A DNA stretch of 64,000 bases, from NCBI GenBank assembly GCA_015060905.1, contig SUXQ01000006.1, positions 78,825 through 142,824 of the forward strand, read 5' to 3'. Positions within the stretch are counted from its first letter, which is position 1; the number at the start of each line of letters is the position of its first letter. The notes beneath the pieces were generated by a model. That model had not been told where the DNA came from, ran no database searches, and saw nothing but the letters and a program-made list of their open reading frames with translations. A program made the position numbers and the translations under genes. This document shows positions 51,923-58,806 of the stretch, piece after piece. Source of the stretch: Bacteroidales bacterium (GTDB taxonomy: Bacteria > Bacteroidota > Bacteroidia > Bacteroidales > Bacteroidaceae).

Positions 51923-53464
51923 ATGAAAAAAATGACTATTTGGATAATTGGTGCGGTGATGGTACTCTCGTGTTTGGGGTTACTGTATATGCAGATGGAT
52001 TATATTGACGCCATCGGTCGCATGCGTCGCGAGCATTTTGACGAGACTGTCAAGCGCAGTCTCCATCAAACAGCATACAATCTTGAACTTTCCGAAATGA
52101 AATATTATCTTTCTAAAAACATTCAGAAAGATATACAAAAGTCAAACATCAACAGCAACAATGTACTTGAACTTGAACACAGCTACTTTATAACTTCGGA
52201 CGATGGAAATATTCAGTCTATCTTTGAAATGAAGACTATAATGAATAATCCTGCCAATCCTTTGGCAAAAGTGAATCGTTCGACGGGTAAAAGACAAATG
52301 TCGTTGCGCGAGGCGCAACGACACGCTCTGGAATTGCTGCGTACAAGATATATGTACCAGCGTGCGGTGCTCGACGAGGTTGTATATAATATGTTGTATC
52401 AGGCAAGTGAAAAACCACTTACTCAAAGGGTGAATTTCCGCAAACTCCATCATGACCTTAAAAACGAGCTTGCGAGCAATGGAATAGACCTGCCTTATCA
52501 TGTTAGGGTGTTGGGCGGCGATGGTAAAGAAATTTATCGTTGTGCCGATTTTCAAGAGTCGAGTGGCGAGAATGTTTATAAAGAGCTGCTTTTCAAAAAC
52601 GACCCGCCCAACCGAATGGCAGTGTTAGAGATTGTCTTTCCGGCAGATATATTGAACAAATATATTTATAATTCGGTTAAATTTATGATACCTTCAATGT
52701 TGTTGGTGCTGGTGTTGTTGGTAACATTCCTGATAACAGTATACCTGTTTGTAAGGCAGAAAAAGGTGTCCGAAATAAAAAACGATTTTATAAATAACAT
52801 GACGCACGAGTTTAAAACACCTATTTCGACAATCTCGTTGGCCGCACAAATGTTGCAAGACCCTGCGGTTGCAAAATCCCCGTCAATGTTCGGAAAATTG
52901 TCGGGAGTGATAGCCAGCGAAACAAAGAGATTGAGATTTCAGGTGGACAAGGTGCTGCAAATATCAATGTTCGAGAGCCGTGACAATACCTCGCTCAAAA
53001 TGAAAGAACTTGATGCGAACGAACTTATAACAGGCGTAATAAACACCTTCGCTGTAAAGGTAGAGCAAGGCGGCGGACAAATAATATCCTCGTTAGAGGC
53101 CGAGGACCCGTTTGTATATGTCGATGAAATGCACTTTACAAACGTCGTGTTTAACCTTATGGACAATGCTGTTAAATATAAACGACAGGAAGAGCCTTTG
53201 AAATTAAACATACGCACATGGAATGCAAACGGTAATTTCATGCTCTCCATACAAGATAATGGCATAGGAATAAGCAAAGAAAATATAAAAAAGATATTTG
53301 ATAAATTTTACAGAGTACACACCGGCAATCTGCACGACGTCAAAGGATTCGGCCTTGGCCTTGCTTATGTGAAGCAGATAATTCAGGCCCATGAAGGCTC
53401 CATACGCGCCGAGAGTGAAATAGGTGTCGGAACGAATTTTATAATTGTATTACCATTAAAATAA
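51923..53464 (+). CDS. rprX: Sensor histidine kinase RprX
   Basis: Inner-membrane sensor kinase of 513 aa. TM1 about 5-22, a periplasmic domain about 25-250, TM2 about 253-277. The dimerisation/phosphoacceptor domain has His 295 in NNMTHEFKTPIST. The ATPase domain has the N-box NLMDNAVKYK, G1 DNGIGI, F-box FDKFYRV and G2 GFGLGLAY. Architecture and the partner directly downstream match RprX of Bacteroides fragilis, a member of an envelope/antibiotic-response two-component pair. The signal sensed is not established. The second ATG (51932) is an alternative start. The gap to rprY is 6 bp. Confidence 0.92.
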   Translation: MKKMTIWIIGAVMVLSCLGLLYMQMDYIDAIGRMRREHFDETVKRSLHQTAYNLELSEMKYYLSKNIQKDIQKSNINSNNVLELEHSYFITSDDGNIQSIFEMKTIMNNPANPLAKVNRSTGKRQMSLREAQRHALELLRTRYMYQRAVLDEVVYNMLYQASEKPLTQRVNFRKLHHDLKNELASNGIDLPYHVRVLGGDGKEIYRCADFQESSGENVYKELLFKNDPPNRMAVLEIVFPADILNKYIYNSVKFMIPSMLLVLVLLVTFLITVYLFVRQKKVSEIKNDFINNMTHEFKTPISTISLAAQMLQDPAVAKSPSMFGKLSGVIASETKRLRFQVDKVLQISMFESRDNTSLKMKELDANELITGVINTFAVKVEQGGGQIISSLEAEDPFVYVDEMHFTNVVFNLMDNAVKYKRQEEPLKLNIRTWNANGNFMLSIQDNGIGISKENIKKIFDKFYRVHTGNLHDVKGFGLGLAYVKQIIQAHEGSIRAESEIGVGTNFIIVLPLK

Positions 53465-53470
53465 AAAATT

Positions 53471-54172
53471 ATGGAAGAAAAACAGAGTATCTTGCTGTGC
53501 GAGGATGATGAAAACCTCGGAATGTTGCTCAGAGAGTATTTGCAAGCAAAAGGTTATTATGCAGAACTTTGTGCCGACGGCGATGCCGGCTACCGTGCAT
53601 TCCTGAAAGGTAAGTTCGATATTTGTGTTCTTGACGTGATGATGCCCATAAAAGATGGCTTTACTTTGGCTCAGGAAATTCGTGCAGCCAATGCCAATAT
53701 TCCCATTATATTCCTCACAGCAAAGACACTTAAAGAAGATATTCTTGAGGGCTTTAAAATAGGCGCCGACGATTATATTACAAAGCCTTTCAGCATGGAA
53801 GAGCTTGTATTCCGTATCGAAGCTATTTTGCGTCGCGTGTGTGGCAAAAAGAGCAAAGAGAATTCTGTGTATAAAATAGGTCGTTTCCAGTTTGATACGC
53901 AAAAACAATTGCTCTCTATCGATGGTCAGCAGACAAAGCTTACAACAAAAGAATCCGAGCTTCTTGGACTTCTTTGCGCCCATGCAAACGAAATTCTGCA
54001 GCGCGACTTTGCATTAAAAACCATCTGGATAGACGATAATTATTTCAATGCACGCAGCATGGATGTTTATATCACAAAATTGCGCAAACATCTTAAAGCC
54101 GATAGCTCTATTGAAATAATAAATATTCATGGTAAAGGTTATAAACTTATAACCCCCGAGACAGAATCCTAA
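53471..54172 (+). CDS. rprY: Response regulator RprY (OmpR family)
   Basis: DNA-binding response regulator of 233 aa. The receiver domain has the acidic pocket Glu 11-Asp 12-Asp 13 in LLCEDDENLG, phosphoacceptor Asp 55 in VLDVMMPIKDGF, switch Thr and conserved Lys in FLTAKT and ITKPFSMEEL. The OmpR-type winged helix occupies about 130-228 (LTTKESELLGLLCAHANEIL, YFNARSMDVYITKLRKHLK, IINIHGKGYKLI). Sequence is very close to B. fragilis RprY as I recall it. Cotranscribed with rprX and followed by a strong terminator. Confidence 0.94.
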   Translation: MEEKQSILLCEDDENLGMLLREYLQAKGYYAELCADGDAGYRAFLKGKFDICVLDVMMPIKDGFTLAQEIRAANANIPIIFLTAKTLKEDILEGFKIGADDYITKPFSMEELVFRIEAILRRVCGKKSKENSVYKIGRFQFDTQKQLLSIDGQQTKLTTKESELLGLLCAHANEILQRDFALKTIWIDDNYFNARSMDVYITKLRKHLKADSSIEIINIHGKGYKLITPETES

Positions 54173-54190
54173 ATATTATATTAAGATATA

Positions 54191-54227
54191 AAAAAGTTGA
54201 GCCGTTCAAAAACGGCTCAACTTTTTT
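54191..54227. terminator. Bidirectional terminator after rprY
   Basis: AAAAAGTTGAGCCGTT (54191-54206) pairs perfectly with 54211-54226 around a 4-nt loop; A- and T-runs on the two sides serve both strands. Confidence 0.9.
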
Positions 54228-54256
54228 ACTTGAATCAACTTTTTGGCGTTGTGCTG

Positions 54257-54442
54257 TTATTTATTTTCGTCAAGACATTTTTTACCGAAAATAATATAGA
54301 CGATAAGTCCTACAACCATAGCAAAAAACGCACCGAATTGTACGGCATTATAGTTTGTCCATTTAAGGAAATAGCTGATTAATAATACAATAGCAGCTAA
54401 GATGATGATGGCGATTCCCGAATTTTTCAGAATAGAATTCAT
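54257..54442 (-). CDS. Small two-helix membrane protein
   Basis: Predicted membrane protein of 61 aa: helix 1 about 9-26 (GIAIIILAAIVLLISYFL), helix 2 about 34-52 (AVQFGAFFAMVVGLIVYIIF), short basic/acidic tail. No known domain. It has its own position between the rprXY terminator and the ribosomal operon, and a near-consensus -7 box (TTACTTTG) about 35 bp upstream. Proteins of this size and pattern occur in Bacteroides genomes; function unknown. Confidence 0.65.
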   Translation of the reverse strand: MNSILKNSGIAIIILAAIVLLISYFLKWTNYNAVQFGAFFAMVVGLIVYIIFGKKCLDENK

Positions 54443-54607
54443 AATTATATGTATTATTTTGTTATTTTCTGATTACAAAGTAACACATAAATATTCAGAG
54501 AAAGAAATTTTTTTTAGAAAAAATACTCATTCATGCTTTAAAAAGGGAAAATAGTTATAAATAAAAGCAAACATGATAAATAATTTGTAAAAAGTCTGTT
54601 CTAAAAG

Positions 54608-54638
54608 TTTGAAATATAAAAAAATATGCCTACCTTTG
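54608..54638 (+). promoter_or_regulatory. Promoter of the rpsF-rpsR-rplI operon
   Basis: TTTG (54608-54611), a 19-bp spacer and TACCTTTG (54631-54638) are a near-perfect match to the consensus. The leader includes a small inverted repeat CGTTTA-AG-TAAACG (54645-54658). Confidence 0.75.
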
Positions 54639-54685
54639 CACCCGCGTTTAAGTAAACGAATGTTTAACCTATTTTATTAATCAGT

Positions 54686-55027
54686 ATGAATCAATACGAA
54701 ACCGTTTTCATTTTAACTCCCGTTTTGTCTGAGGTTCAGATGAAGGAAGCGGTAGAGAAATTCAAAGGCATCCTCACTGCTGAAGGCGCTGAGATTGTTA
54801 ATGAAGAGAACTGGGGACTTAAGAAATTGGCTTACCCCATTGAAAAGAAAACAACCGGATTTTATGTGATGTTCGAGTTCAATGCAGCTCCTACAGTAAT
54901 TTCAAAGCTTGAATTGCAGTATCGTCGCGACGAGCGCGTTATTCGTTCATTGGTTGTTAAGTTGGATAAATATGCAGCAGAGTACGCTGCTAAGAGAAGA
55001 AGTTTAAAAGCTAAAAAGGAGGATTAA
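54686..55027 (+). CDS. rpsF: 30S ribosomal protein bS6
   Basis: Ribosomal protein of 113 aa; [20 protein letters not shown], the [20 protein letters not shown] core and [19 protein letters not shown] are diagnostic of bS6. It pairs with bS18 on the 30S platform. First gene of the classic rpsF-rpsR-rplI operon; its own ATG has no Shine-Dalgarno, in contrast to the two downstream genes. Gap to rpsR is 2 bp. Confidence 0.97.
   Translation: MNQYETVFILTPVLSEVQMKEAVEKFKGILTAEGAEIVNEENWGLKKLAYPIEKKTTGFYVMFEFNAAPTVISKLELQYRRDERVIRSLVVKLDKYAAEYAAKRRSLKAKKED
55016..55022 (+). promoter_or_regulatory. Strong Shine-Dalgarno of rpsR
   Basis: AAGGAGG lies 7 bp before the rpsR ATG, inside the last codons of rpsF. 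Strong Shine-Dalgarno sites are rare in this window. Confidence 0.8.
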
Positions 55028-55029
55028 TT

Positions 55030-55299
55030 ATGGCACAGACACCTTCGGAAATCAGATATTTGACCCCTCCCTCGGTAGATATCAAAAAGAAAAAATATTG
55101 CCGTTTCAAGAAAAATGGCATTAAGTATATTGACTATAAAGATCCCGAATTCCTGAAGAAATTCTTGAACGAGCAGGGTAAATTGCTTCCCCGTCGTATA
55201 ACAGGTACTTCATTGAAATTCCAGCGTCGTATCGCACAGGCTGTTAAACGTGCTCGTCACTTGGCTTTGCTGCCTTTTGTAACTGATTTGATGAAATAA
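55030..55299 (+). CDS. rpsR: 30S ribosomal protein bS18
   Basis: Ribosomal protein of 89 aa with the bS18 core: [40 protein letters not shown] and [19 protein letters not shown]. Binds 16S rRNA with bS6 at the platform, next to the 3' end of 16S rRNA. Preceded by AAGGAGG at optimal spacing. Confidence 0.97.
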   Translation: MAQTPSEIRYLTPPSVDIKKKKYCRFKKNGIKYIDYKDPEFLKKFLNEQGKLLPRRITGTSLKFQRRIAQAVKRARHLALLPFVTDLMK

Positions 55300-55306
55300 T
55301 AAATTC

Positions 55307-55311
55307 GGAGG
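55307..55311 (+). promoter_or_regulatory. Shine-Dalgarno of rplI
   Basis: GGAGG 7 bp before the rplI ATG, in the 19-bp rpsR-rplI gap. Confidence 0.75.
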
Positions 55312-55318
55312 AACAATT

Positions 55319-55771
55319 ATGGAGATTATACTTAAAGAGGATGTTATCAATCTTGGATACAAGAATGATGTCGTTAAGGTAAAGGATGGTTACGGTCGTA
55401 ACTTTTTGATTCCTACCGGTAAGGCTGTTATTGCAACACCTTCTGCAAAGAAGGCTTTGGCCGAGGAGATGAAACAGCGTGCTCACAAGTTGGCTAAGAT
55501 TAAGGCTGACGCTGAAGAGTTGGCACAGAAACTTGCTCCTGTATCATTGACAATCGCTACAAAGGTAAGCGCAACAGGTACAATCTTTGGTTCAGTAGGT
55601 TCTATTCAGATTGCTGAGGAACTTGCTAAGCTTGGTTTCGAAATTGACCGCAAGATTATTTCTGTTGAGTCTGCTAAGGAGGTTGGTAACTACACAGCTA
55701 CAGTTAAATTGCATAGAGAGGTTTCTGTTAAGATTCCTTTTGCAGTTGTGGCAGAAGAGTCGGCTGAATAA
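55319..55771 (+). CDS. rplI: 50S ribosomal protein bL9
   Basis: Ribosomal protein of 150 aa. N-terminal rRNA-binding domain MEIILKEDVINLGYKNDVVK and VKDGYGRNFLIPTGKAVIAT, a long connecting helix (KALAEEMKQRAHKLAKIKAD), and a C-terminal domain with TIFGSVGSIQIAEEL. Last gene of the operon; terminated by a 24-bp perfect stem just downstream. Confidence 0.97.
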   Translation: MEIILKEDVINLGYKNDVVKVKDGYGRNFLIPTGKAVIATPSAKKALAEEMKQRAHKLAKIKADAEELAQKLAPVSLTIATKVSATGTIFGSVGSIQIAEELAKLGFEIDRKIISVESAKEVGNYTATVKLHREVSVKIPFAVVAEESAE

Positions 55772-55784
55772 TCAGAGAGGCTAT

Positions 55785-55834
55785 ATAAATAAAGAGAAGC
55801 GAGACGCAAATGCGTCTCGCTTCTCTTTATTTAT
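55785..55834 (+). terminator. Terminator of rpsF-rpsR-rplI, 24-bp perfect stem
   Basis: Bases 55785-55808 (core GAGAAGCGAGACGCA) pair perfectly with 55811-55834 around a 2-nt spacer. The 3' arm ends TTTATTTAT. Confidence 0.9.
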
Positions 55835-55994
55835 GGCTGTAGGTCTTATTGTTGGTGGCTTGCCGCTTAATGGGATTTTATCATTGTTATTAATTGTGCT
55901 TGTCGGATATGTTGTTGCTGTTTTTATGCTTCTTGTGCGTTGTATATTGTTATTTGTTTCTCTTGTTGTTATATGGCGTTTCTTTTGTGTTTAA
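55833..55994 (+). other. Possible 53-aa hydrophobic small ORF
   Basis: An ATG at 55833 opens a 53-codon frame encoding two adjacent hydrophobic stretches (LSLLLIVLVGYVVAVFMLL and CILLFVSLVVIW). The stop at 55992-55994 is followed immediately by a hairpin with a T-run. Against it: the ATG overlaps the end of the rplI terminator and there is no clear promoter. The 441-bp gap 55772-56212 holds only this frame, three hairpins and GT-rich DNA. Confidence 0.2.
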
Positions 55995-56032
55995 CAGTAC
56001 TTTCGGTGTTATGCTGAACGGTACTGCTTTTT
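55995..56032 (+). terminator. Candidate terminator hairpin
   Basis: CAGTAC (55995-56000) pairs with GTACTG (56021-56026), with an inner TCGG/CTGA stem; CTTTTTTG follows. No firm gene ends here. Confidence 0.4.
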
Positions 56033-56117
56033 TGTTGGTGCTTGCCCTCTTTTGTAATATCTGATGTTGGGGTTGTTGAGGCTCTTCTGTGTTTATTGTG
56101 AGAGGTTGAGTAGGTAA

Positions 56118-56160
56118 AAAAACAAATAGTCCTGCGCATAAGGCCGGACTATTTGTTTTT
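56118..56160 (-). terminator. Terminator of the FISUMP-type lipoprotein gene
   Basis: AAAAACAAATAGTCC (56118-56132) pairs perfectly with 56146-56160; read on the minus strand the stem is followed by a T-run, 50 bp beyond the gene's stop. Confidence 0.8.
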
Positions 56161-56212
56161 ATTTTTTAATTCTTACCAAAGGAAAGGTAAGATTAATCTT
56201 TTTTTTGTGTGT

Positions 56213-57373
56213 TTATTTGGCTGCTACGGCGCGTATGCTGCGTCCATAGTTACGTTTACCCCAGTCAATGTTGGGCTCGTAATTCCAGAAACGGATGTTG
56301 CGGAATTCCTCGGCGTTGTCACCTGTGGTTGCAGTGTTGTAGTAACCATATTCACCTTCGTGACGAATCTTTTTGTTATTGCCATAGAAGCCTGCTGCGG
56401 GAAGGAATATGTAGTTGCCGTTTGTGCCTGTTACTTTGTAACCATTAACGTCATTTATAGTGGTCCACTCCCATGTGCATTTTTCCATAAGTTCTTCAAA
56501 TTCTTTTTCTGTGGGTGTGCGCCATTCTTCTCCGCAATTTTCACGAGCAGCATCATAGATGTAAACTGTGTCAATGCTTATGCCGTCCTCTTTCTCGTTT
56601 ATAATGTATACGGGTTTGTCGGTATATTCGTATACTTTTTTGCAGATATAATCTCCTATTGTAACAGTGTTCTCCTCTTCTATATTTTCACCTACTTTTC
56701 CTAAGATGTTGTAGTATGTCTTTCCGAAAGTTTCGCTTTCTCTTTCAGTGTACTCTTTTTTCGAGTTTTTCTCGCCCCATGCAAAGTAGTTACCATAAGA
56801 TGTTGTATCAACTGCGCCAATATTGCGGTCGGCCCATTTTACGCTTAGTCCAAGATCTACTGCTTTGTATACGATAAGGGGGAAGATTTTGTTGATAGTA
56901 TCCGAATAGCGTTTAAAGGTGTATGATGTTGCATCCTCGGCCTTTAAAACAAGTTCGATGCTGTCTGCTTTTGTTATGCTGAAGGTTTTTGTGTTTTCTC
57001 CTTCGGTTACGCTCAATGTTGCCGTTTCTTCGTTTATTTCATAGCTGCCATTGAAACGATTGTAGTTGAATTCGTCATTTTTCTGGATGAAAATAGATGT
57101 GCCTGTCAAGCCGGTAGTTGTTGTGTCTTCGGGGAAAGAATAGAGGATGTTGCTTGCTTTGCACTCCCATTCACCATAGAAGTTTTCGACTTTAAGGTCA
57201 AGAATTGTGTCGTCTCCGTTGTTACCGTTGCCGTTGCCGTTGTTGTTTCCGTTGTTCTGATTGGTGTTGTTGCCATCGTCGATAATGTCGTTGCTATCGT
57301 TGTCGTCGCAGGCTGCAAAGCCTAAGGCGAAAAGGCAAACGAAAAGCATTGAGAAGAATTTTGTTTTTTTCAT
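56213..57373 (-). CDS. FISUMP-type lipoprotein
   Basis: Exported lipoprotein of 386 aa from ATG 57373 (MKKTKFFSMLFVCLFALG); lipobox FAAC followed by DDNDSND, an acidic surface-export-like stretch. A low-complexity Asn/Gly/Asp linker spans about 30-55. A lipocalin-like or DUF domain spans about 58-165 (VENFYGEWECKASNILYSF, FNGSYEINEETATLSVTEG). The C-terminal half is FISUMP-like: YKAVDLGLSVKWADRNIGA, YGNYFAWGEKNSKKEY, CGEEWRTPTEKEFEELMEK and the ending GRSIRAV. Such domains occur on Bacteroidetes surface and fimbrial-type proteins; binding partner unknown. Confidence 0.8.
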   Translation of the reverse strand: MKKTKFFSMLFVCLFALGFAACDDNDSNDIIDDGNNTNQNNGNNNGNGNGNNGDDTILDLKVENFYGEWECKASNILYSFPEDTTTTGLTGTSIFIQKNDEFNYNRFNGSYEINEETATLSVTEGENTKTFSITKADSIELVLKAEDATSYTFKRYSDTINKIFPLIVYKAVDLGLSVKWADRNIGAVDTTSYGNYFAWGEKNSKKEYTERESETFGKTYYNILGKVGENIEEENTVTIGDYICKKVYEYTDKPVYIINEKEDGISIDTVYIYDAARENCGEEWRTPTEKEFEELMEKCTWEWTTINDVNGYKVTGTNGNYIFLPAAGFYGNNKKIRHEGEYGYYNTATTGDNAEEFRNIRFWNYEPNIDWGKRNYGRSIRAVAAK

Positions 57374-57409
57374 TTTTCCTATGTTTTTGTGATTGATATT
57401 TAATTTGCA

Positions 57410-57440
57410 CAAAAATAGGTAAAAAATATAGAATAATCAA
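57410..57440 (-). promoter_or_regulatory. Promoter of the FISUMP-type lipoprotein gene
   Basis: On the minus strand TTG (57440-57438), a 20-bp spacer and TATTTTTG (57417-57410) match the consensus; leader about 32 nt. Confidence 0.55.
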
Positions 57441-57658
57441 TATAATTGGATATATTTTTACCTTGTTATAAGTCTATTGTGATGAATTTTGTTAAAAAAT
57501 GAATGTGACGGACGGACTTGTTTTCTGATGTTGTTTGTAAATGTTAAAATTGATGTTCTTTGGAACAATTTTAGTTCTATGGCTGTTTATAAAGTGTCAA
57601 TAAACGAAAATATGTATATAAAAAGCATATTACTTTTTCTTAATCATTCAATTCCCCG

Positions 57659-57691
57659 AACGGCTCCCCGTAGTGATTACGCGGAGTCGTT
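57659..57691. repeat. Isolated GC-rich inverted repeat
   Basis: AACGGCTCCCCGTA (57659-57672) and TACGCGGAGTCGTT (57678-57691) are inverted repeats with 12 of 14 positions paired. It stands in the 408-bp gap 57374-57781, which has no gene. A 74-codon plus-strand frame runs through it but has no protein-like features. Confidence 0.5.
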
Positions 57692-57726
57692 TCTATTTTC
57701 TGTGGTTGTGTGAGTGGATAAAAAAC

Positions 57727-57758
57727 GAGCATCAGATGTTTTTTATCATGATGCTCGA
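57727..57758 (-). terminator. Terminator of DUF4293
   Basis: CGAGCATCA (57727-57735) pairs with TGATGCTCG (57750-57758); on the minus strand six T follow. It lies 24 bp beyond the DUF4293 stop. Confidence 0.8.
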
Positions 57759-57781
57759 AAGTATTTTATAAAAAAGTATTT

Positions 57782-58246
57782 TTAATCTCTTAATCTGAAT
57801 CCTGAAGCTTTTGCCAATATGGCAGCTTCTGTGCGTCGCGCTGCAAAAAATGCAAGAGCGTTAAGCACAAGTGTCACAAAGGGGAAAAGAGTGTCTATTT
57901 CGGAAACAATCTCTGTTGGGGATAGTATCCATACGTATATTCCAAACAACAGATGGTAACCAACGATGAGCAACATTCCAAGGATTGCGACCCTTTTCTG
58001 TAATTCAAAATTCTGAAAACCTGCTATAATAAAGCCGAAAAGGTTTACCAATGCTGTAACTATCAATACTACACCCAAGGAGATTGGGGCGTATGATATT
58101 TCTCCGTCGGGCGTTGTCAGCCTGAAGTTTGTAAGCTCGCTTGTTGCACCGTTGGTCTCGATAAATTCCCACATTGTGGTGCAAAGTGTTACAACAATCA
58201 GCACTGCTGATAGCAGATAAAAAAATTGATACGAACGAAATTTCAT
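57782..58246 (-). CDS. DUF4293 membrane protein
   Basis: Integral membrane protein of 154 aa with four membrane segments (FFYLLSAVLIVVTLCTTMW, ISLGVVLIVTALVNLFGFII, VAILGMLLIVGYHLLFGIYV, FPFVTLVLNALAFFAARR). Pattern and context (bamD-rpoZ-DUF4293 beside uvrB) fit the DUF4293 family of Bacteroidetes; function unknown. The MITE-like element separates it from rpoZ by 190 bp; without the element it would start 6 bp after the rpoZ stop, so it was probably part of the bamD-rpoZ operon. Confidence 0.85.
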   Translation of the reverse strand: MKFRSYQFFYLLSAVLIVVTLCTTMWEFIETNGATSELTNFRLTTPDGEISYAPISLGVVLIVTALVNLFGFIIAGFQNFELQKRVAILGMLLIVGYHLLFGIYVWILSPTEIVSEIDTLFPFVTLVLNALAFFAARRTEAAILAKASGFRLRD

Positions 58247-58255
58247 AGATTCTTA

Positions 58256-58445
58256 GAAGTTGTTTAAATTTCTTTCAAAAATATTATTTACATTGTCCTC
58301 AAGAAGAACTTGTCTTTTTTATGTCCTTTTTTGCCTGTTTTTCCCTTTTTCGCAGTTACATAGTTCGCTATGCGCCTTTAAAAAATGAAAAGCCACTCTA
58401 AAAAAGTTCTATAAAAATTTCAGGGATATAAATTTAAACAACTTC
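58256..58445. mobile_element. MITE-like element, copy A
   Basis: 190-bp element with inverted ends GAAGTTGTTTAAATTT and its exact reverse complement, flanked on both sides by TTA (58253-58255 and 58446-58448) as a 3-bp target duplication would be. No coding capacity. A second copy lies at 63397-63585; a 65-bp core (58327-58391) differs from it at only two bases. The core holds the hairpin CATAG-TTCG-CTATG (58359-58372). A second small hairpin, CAAG/CTTG, lies at 58300-58312. No transposase gene is in the window. TTA duplication would suit the IS5-type (TNA-target) group, but that link is inference. Confidence 0.82.
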
Positions 58446-58784
58446 TTAATCTTCTGATTCATTCTTTTCTTTCGCCAGATTGCGGAAATAAACCTTGTCC
58501 TCGATAAATTCCTGTGTGGCAATGAGTGTGGGTTTAGGCTGTCTCTCGTAGTAGCGAGAAATTTCAATCTGTTCGTGGTTTTCGAACTGCTCTTCGAGGT
58601 TGTCTGTTGTTGATGAAAATTCGTTCAGCTTTCTAAGGAGCTCTTCTTTCAGTTCGGCTGCAATCTGGTTAGAGCGTTTGCCGATGATGGCAACAGACTC
58701 GTACACATTTCCTGTTTCATTCACAAAATCGGCCATATTACGGGTTACCGTTGTGGTCGGAGCATTTGTCTTTTTGTAGTCCAT
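58446..58784 (-). CDS. rpoZ: RNA polymerase omega subunit (Bacteroidetes type)
   Basis: Small protein of 112 aa with the omega pattern NVYESVAIIGKRSNQIAAEL and the Bacteroidetes-specific C-terminal extension. Omega helps assemble and stabilise RNA polymerase. Position between bamD and DUF4293 is conserved in Bacteroidales. Its stop codon TAA is the complement of the TTA that borders the MITE-like copy A, so the element inserted exactly at the end of the gene. Gap to bamD is 22 bp. Confidence 0.88.
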   Translation of the reverse strand: MDYKKTNAPTTTVTRNMADFVNETGNVYESVAIIGKRSNQIAAELKEELLRKLNEFSSTTDNLEEQFENHEQIEISRYYERQPKPTLIATQEFIEDKVYFRNLAKEKNESED

Positions 58785-58806
58785 TATTGTATTTATTTAT
58801 ATTTTC

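Noticed and set aside
55611..55832. N-terminal part of a frame overlapping rplI
   Set aside because: It lies out of frame inside bL9; only the portion after 55833 is worth keeping as a weak candidate.
57489..57713. 74-codon plus-strand frame in the gap upstream of DUF4293's terminator
   Set aside because: No promoter, no domain, and it runs through a hairpin.
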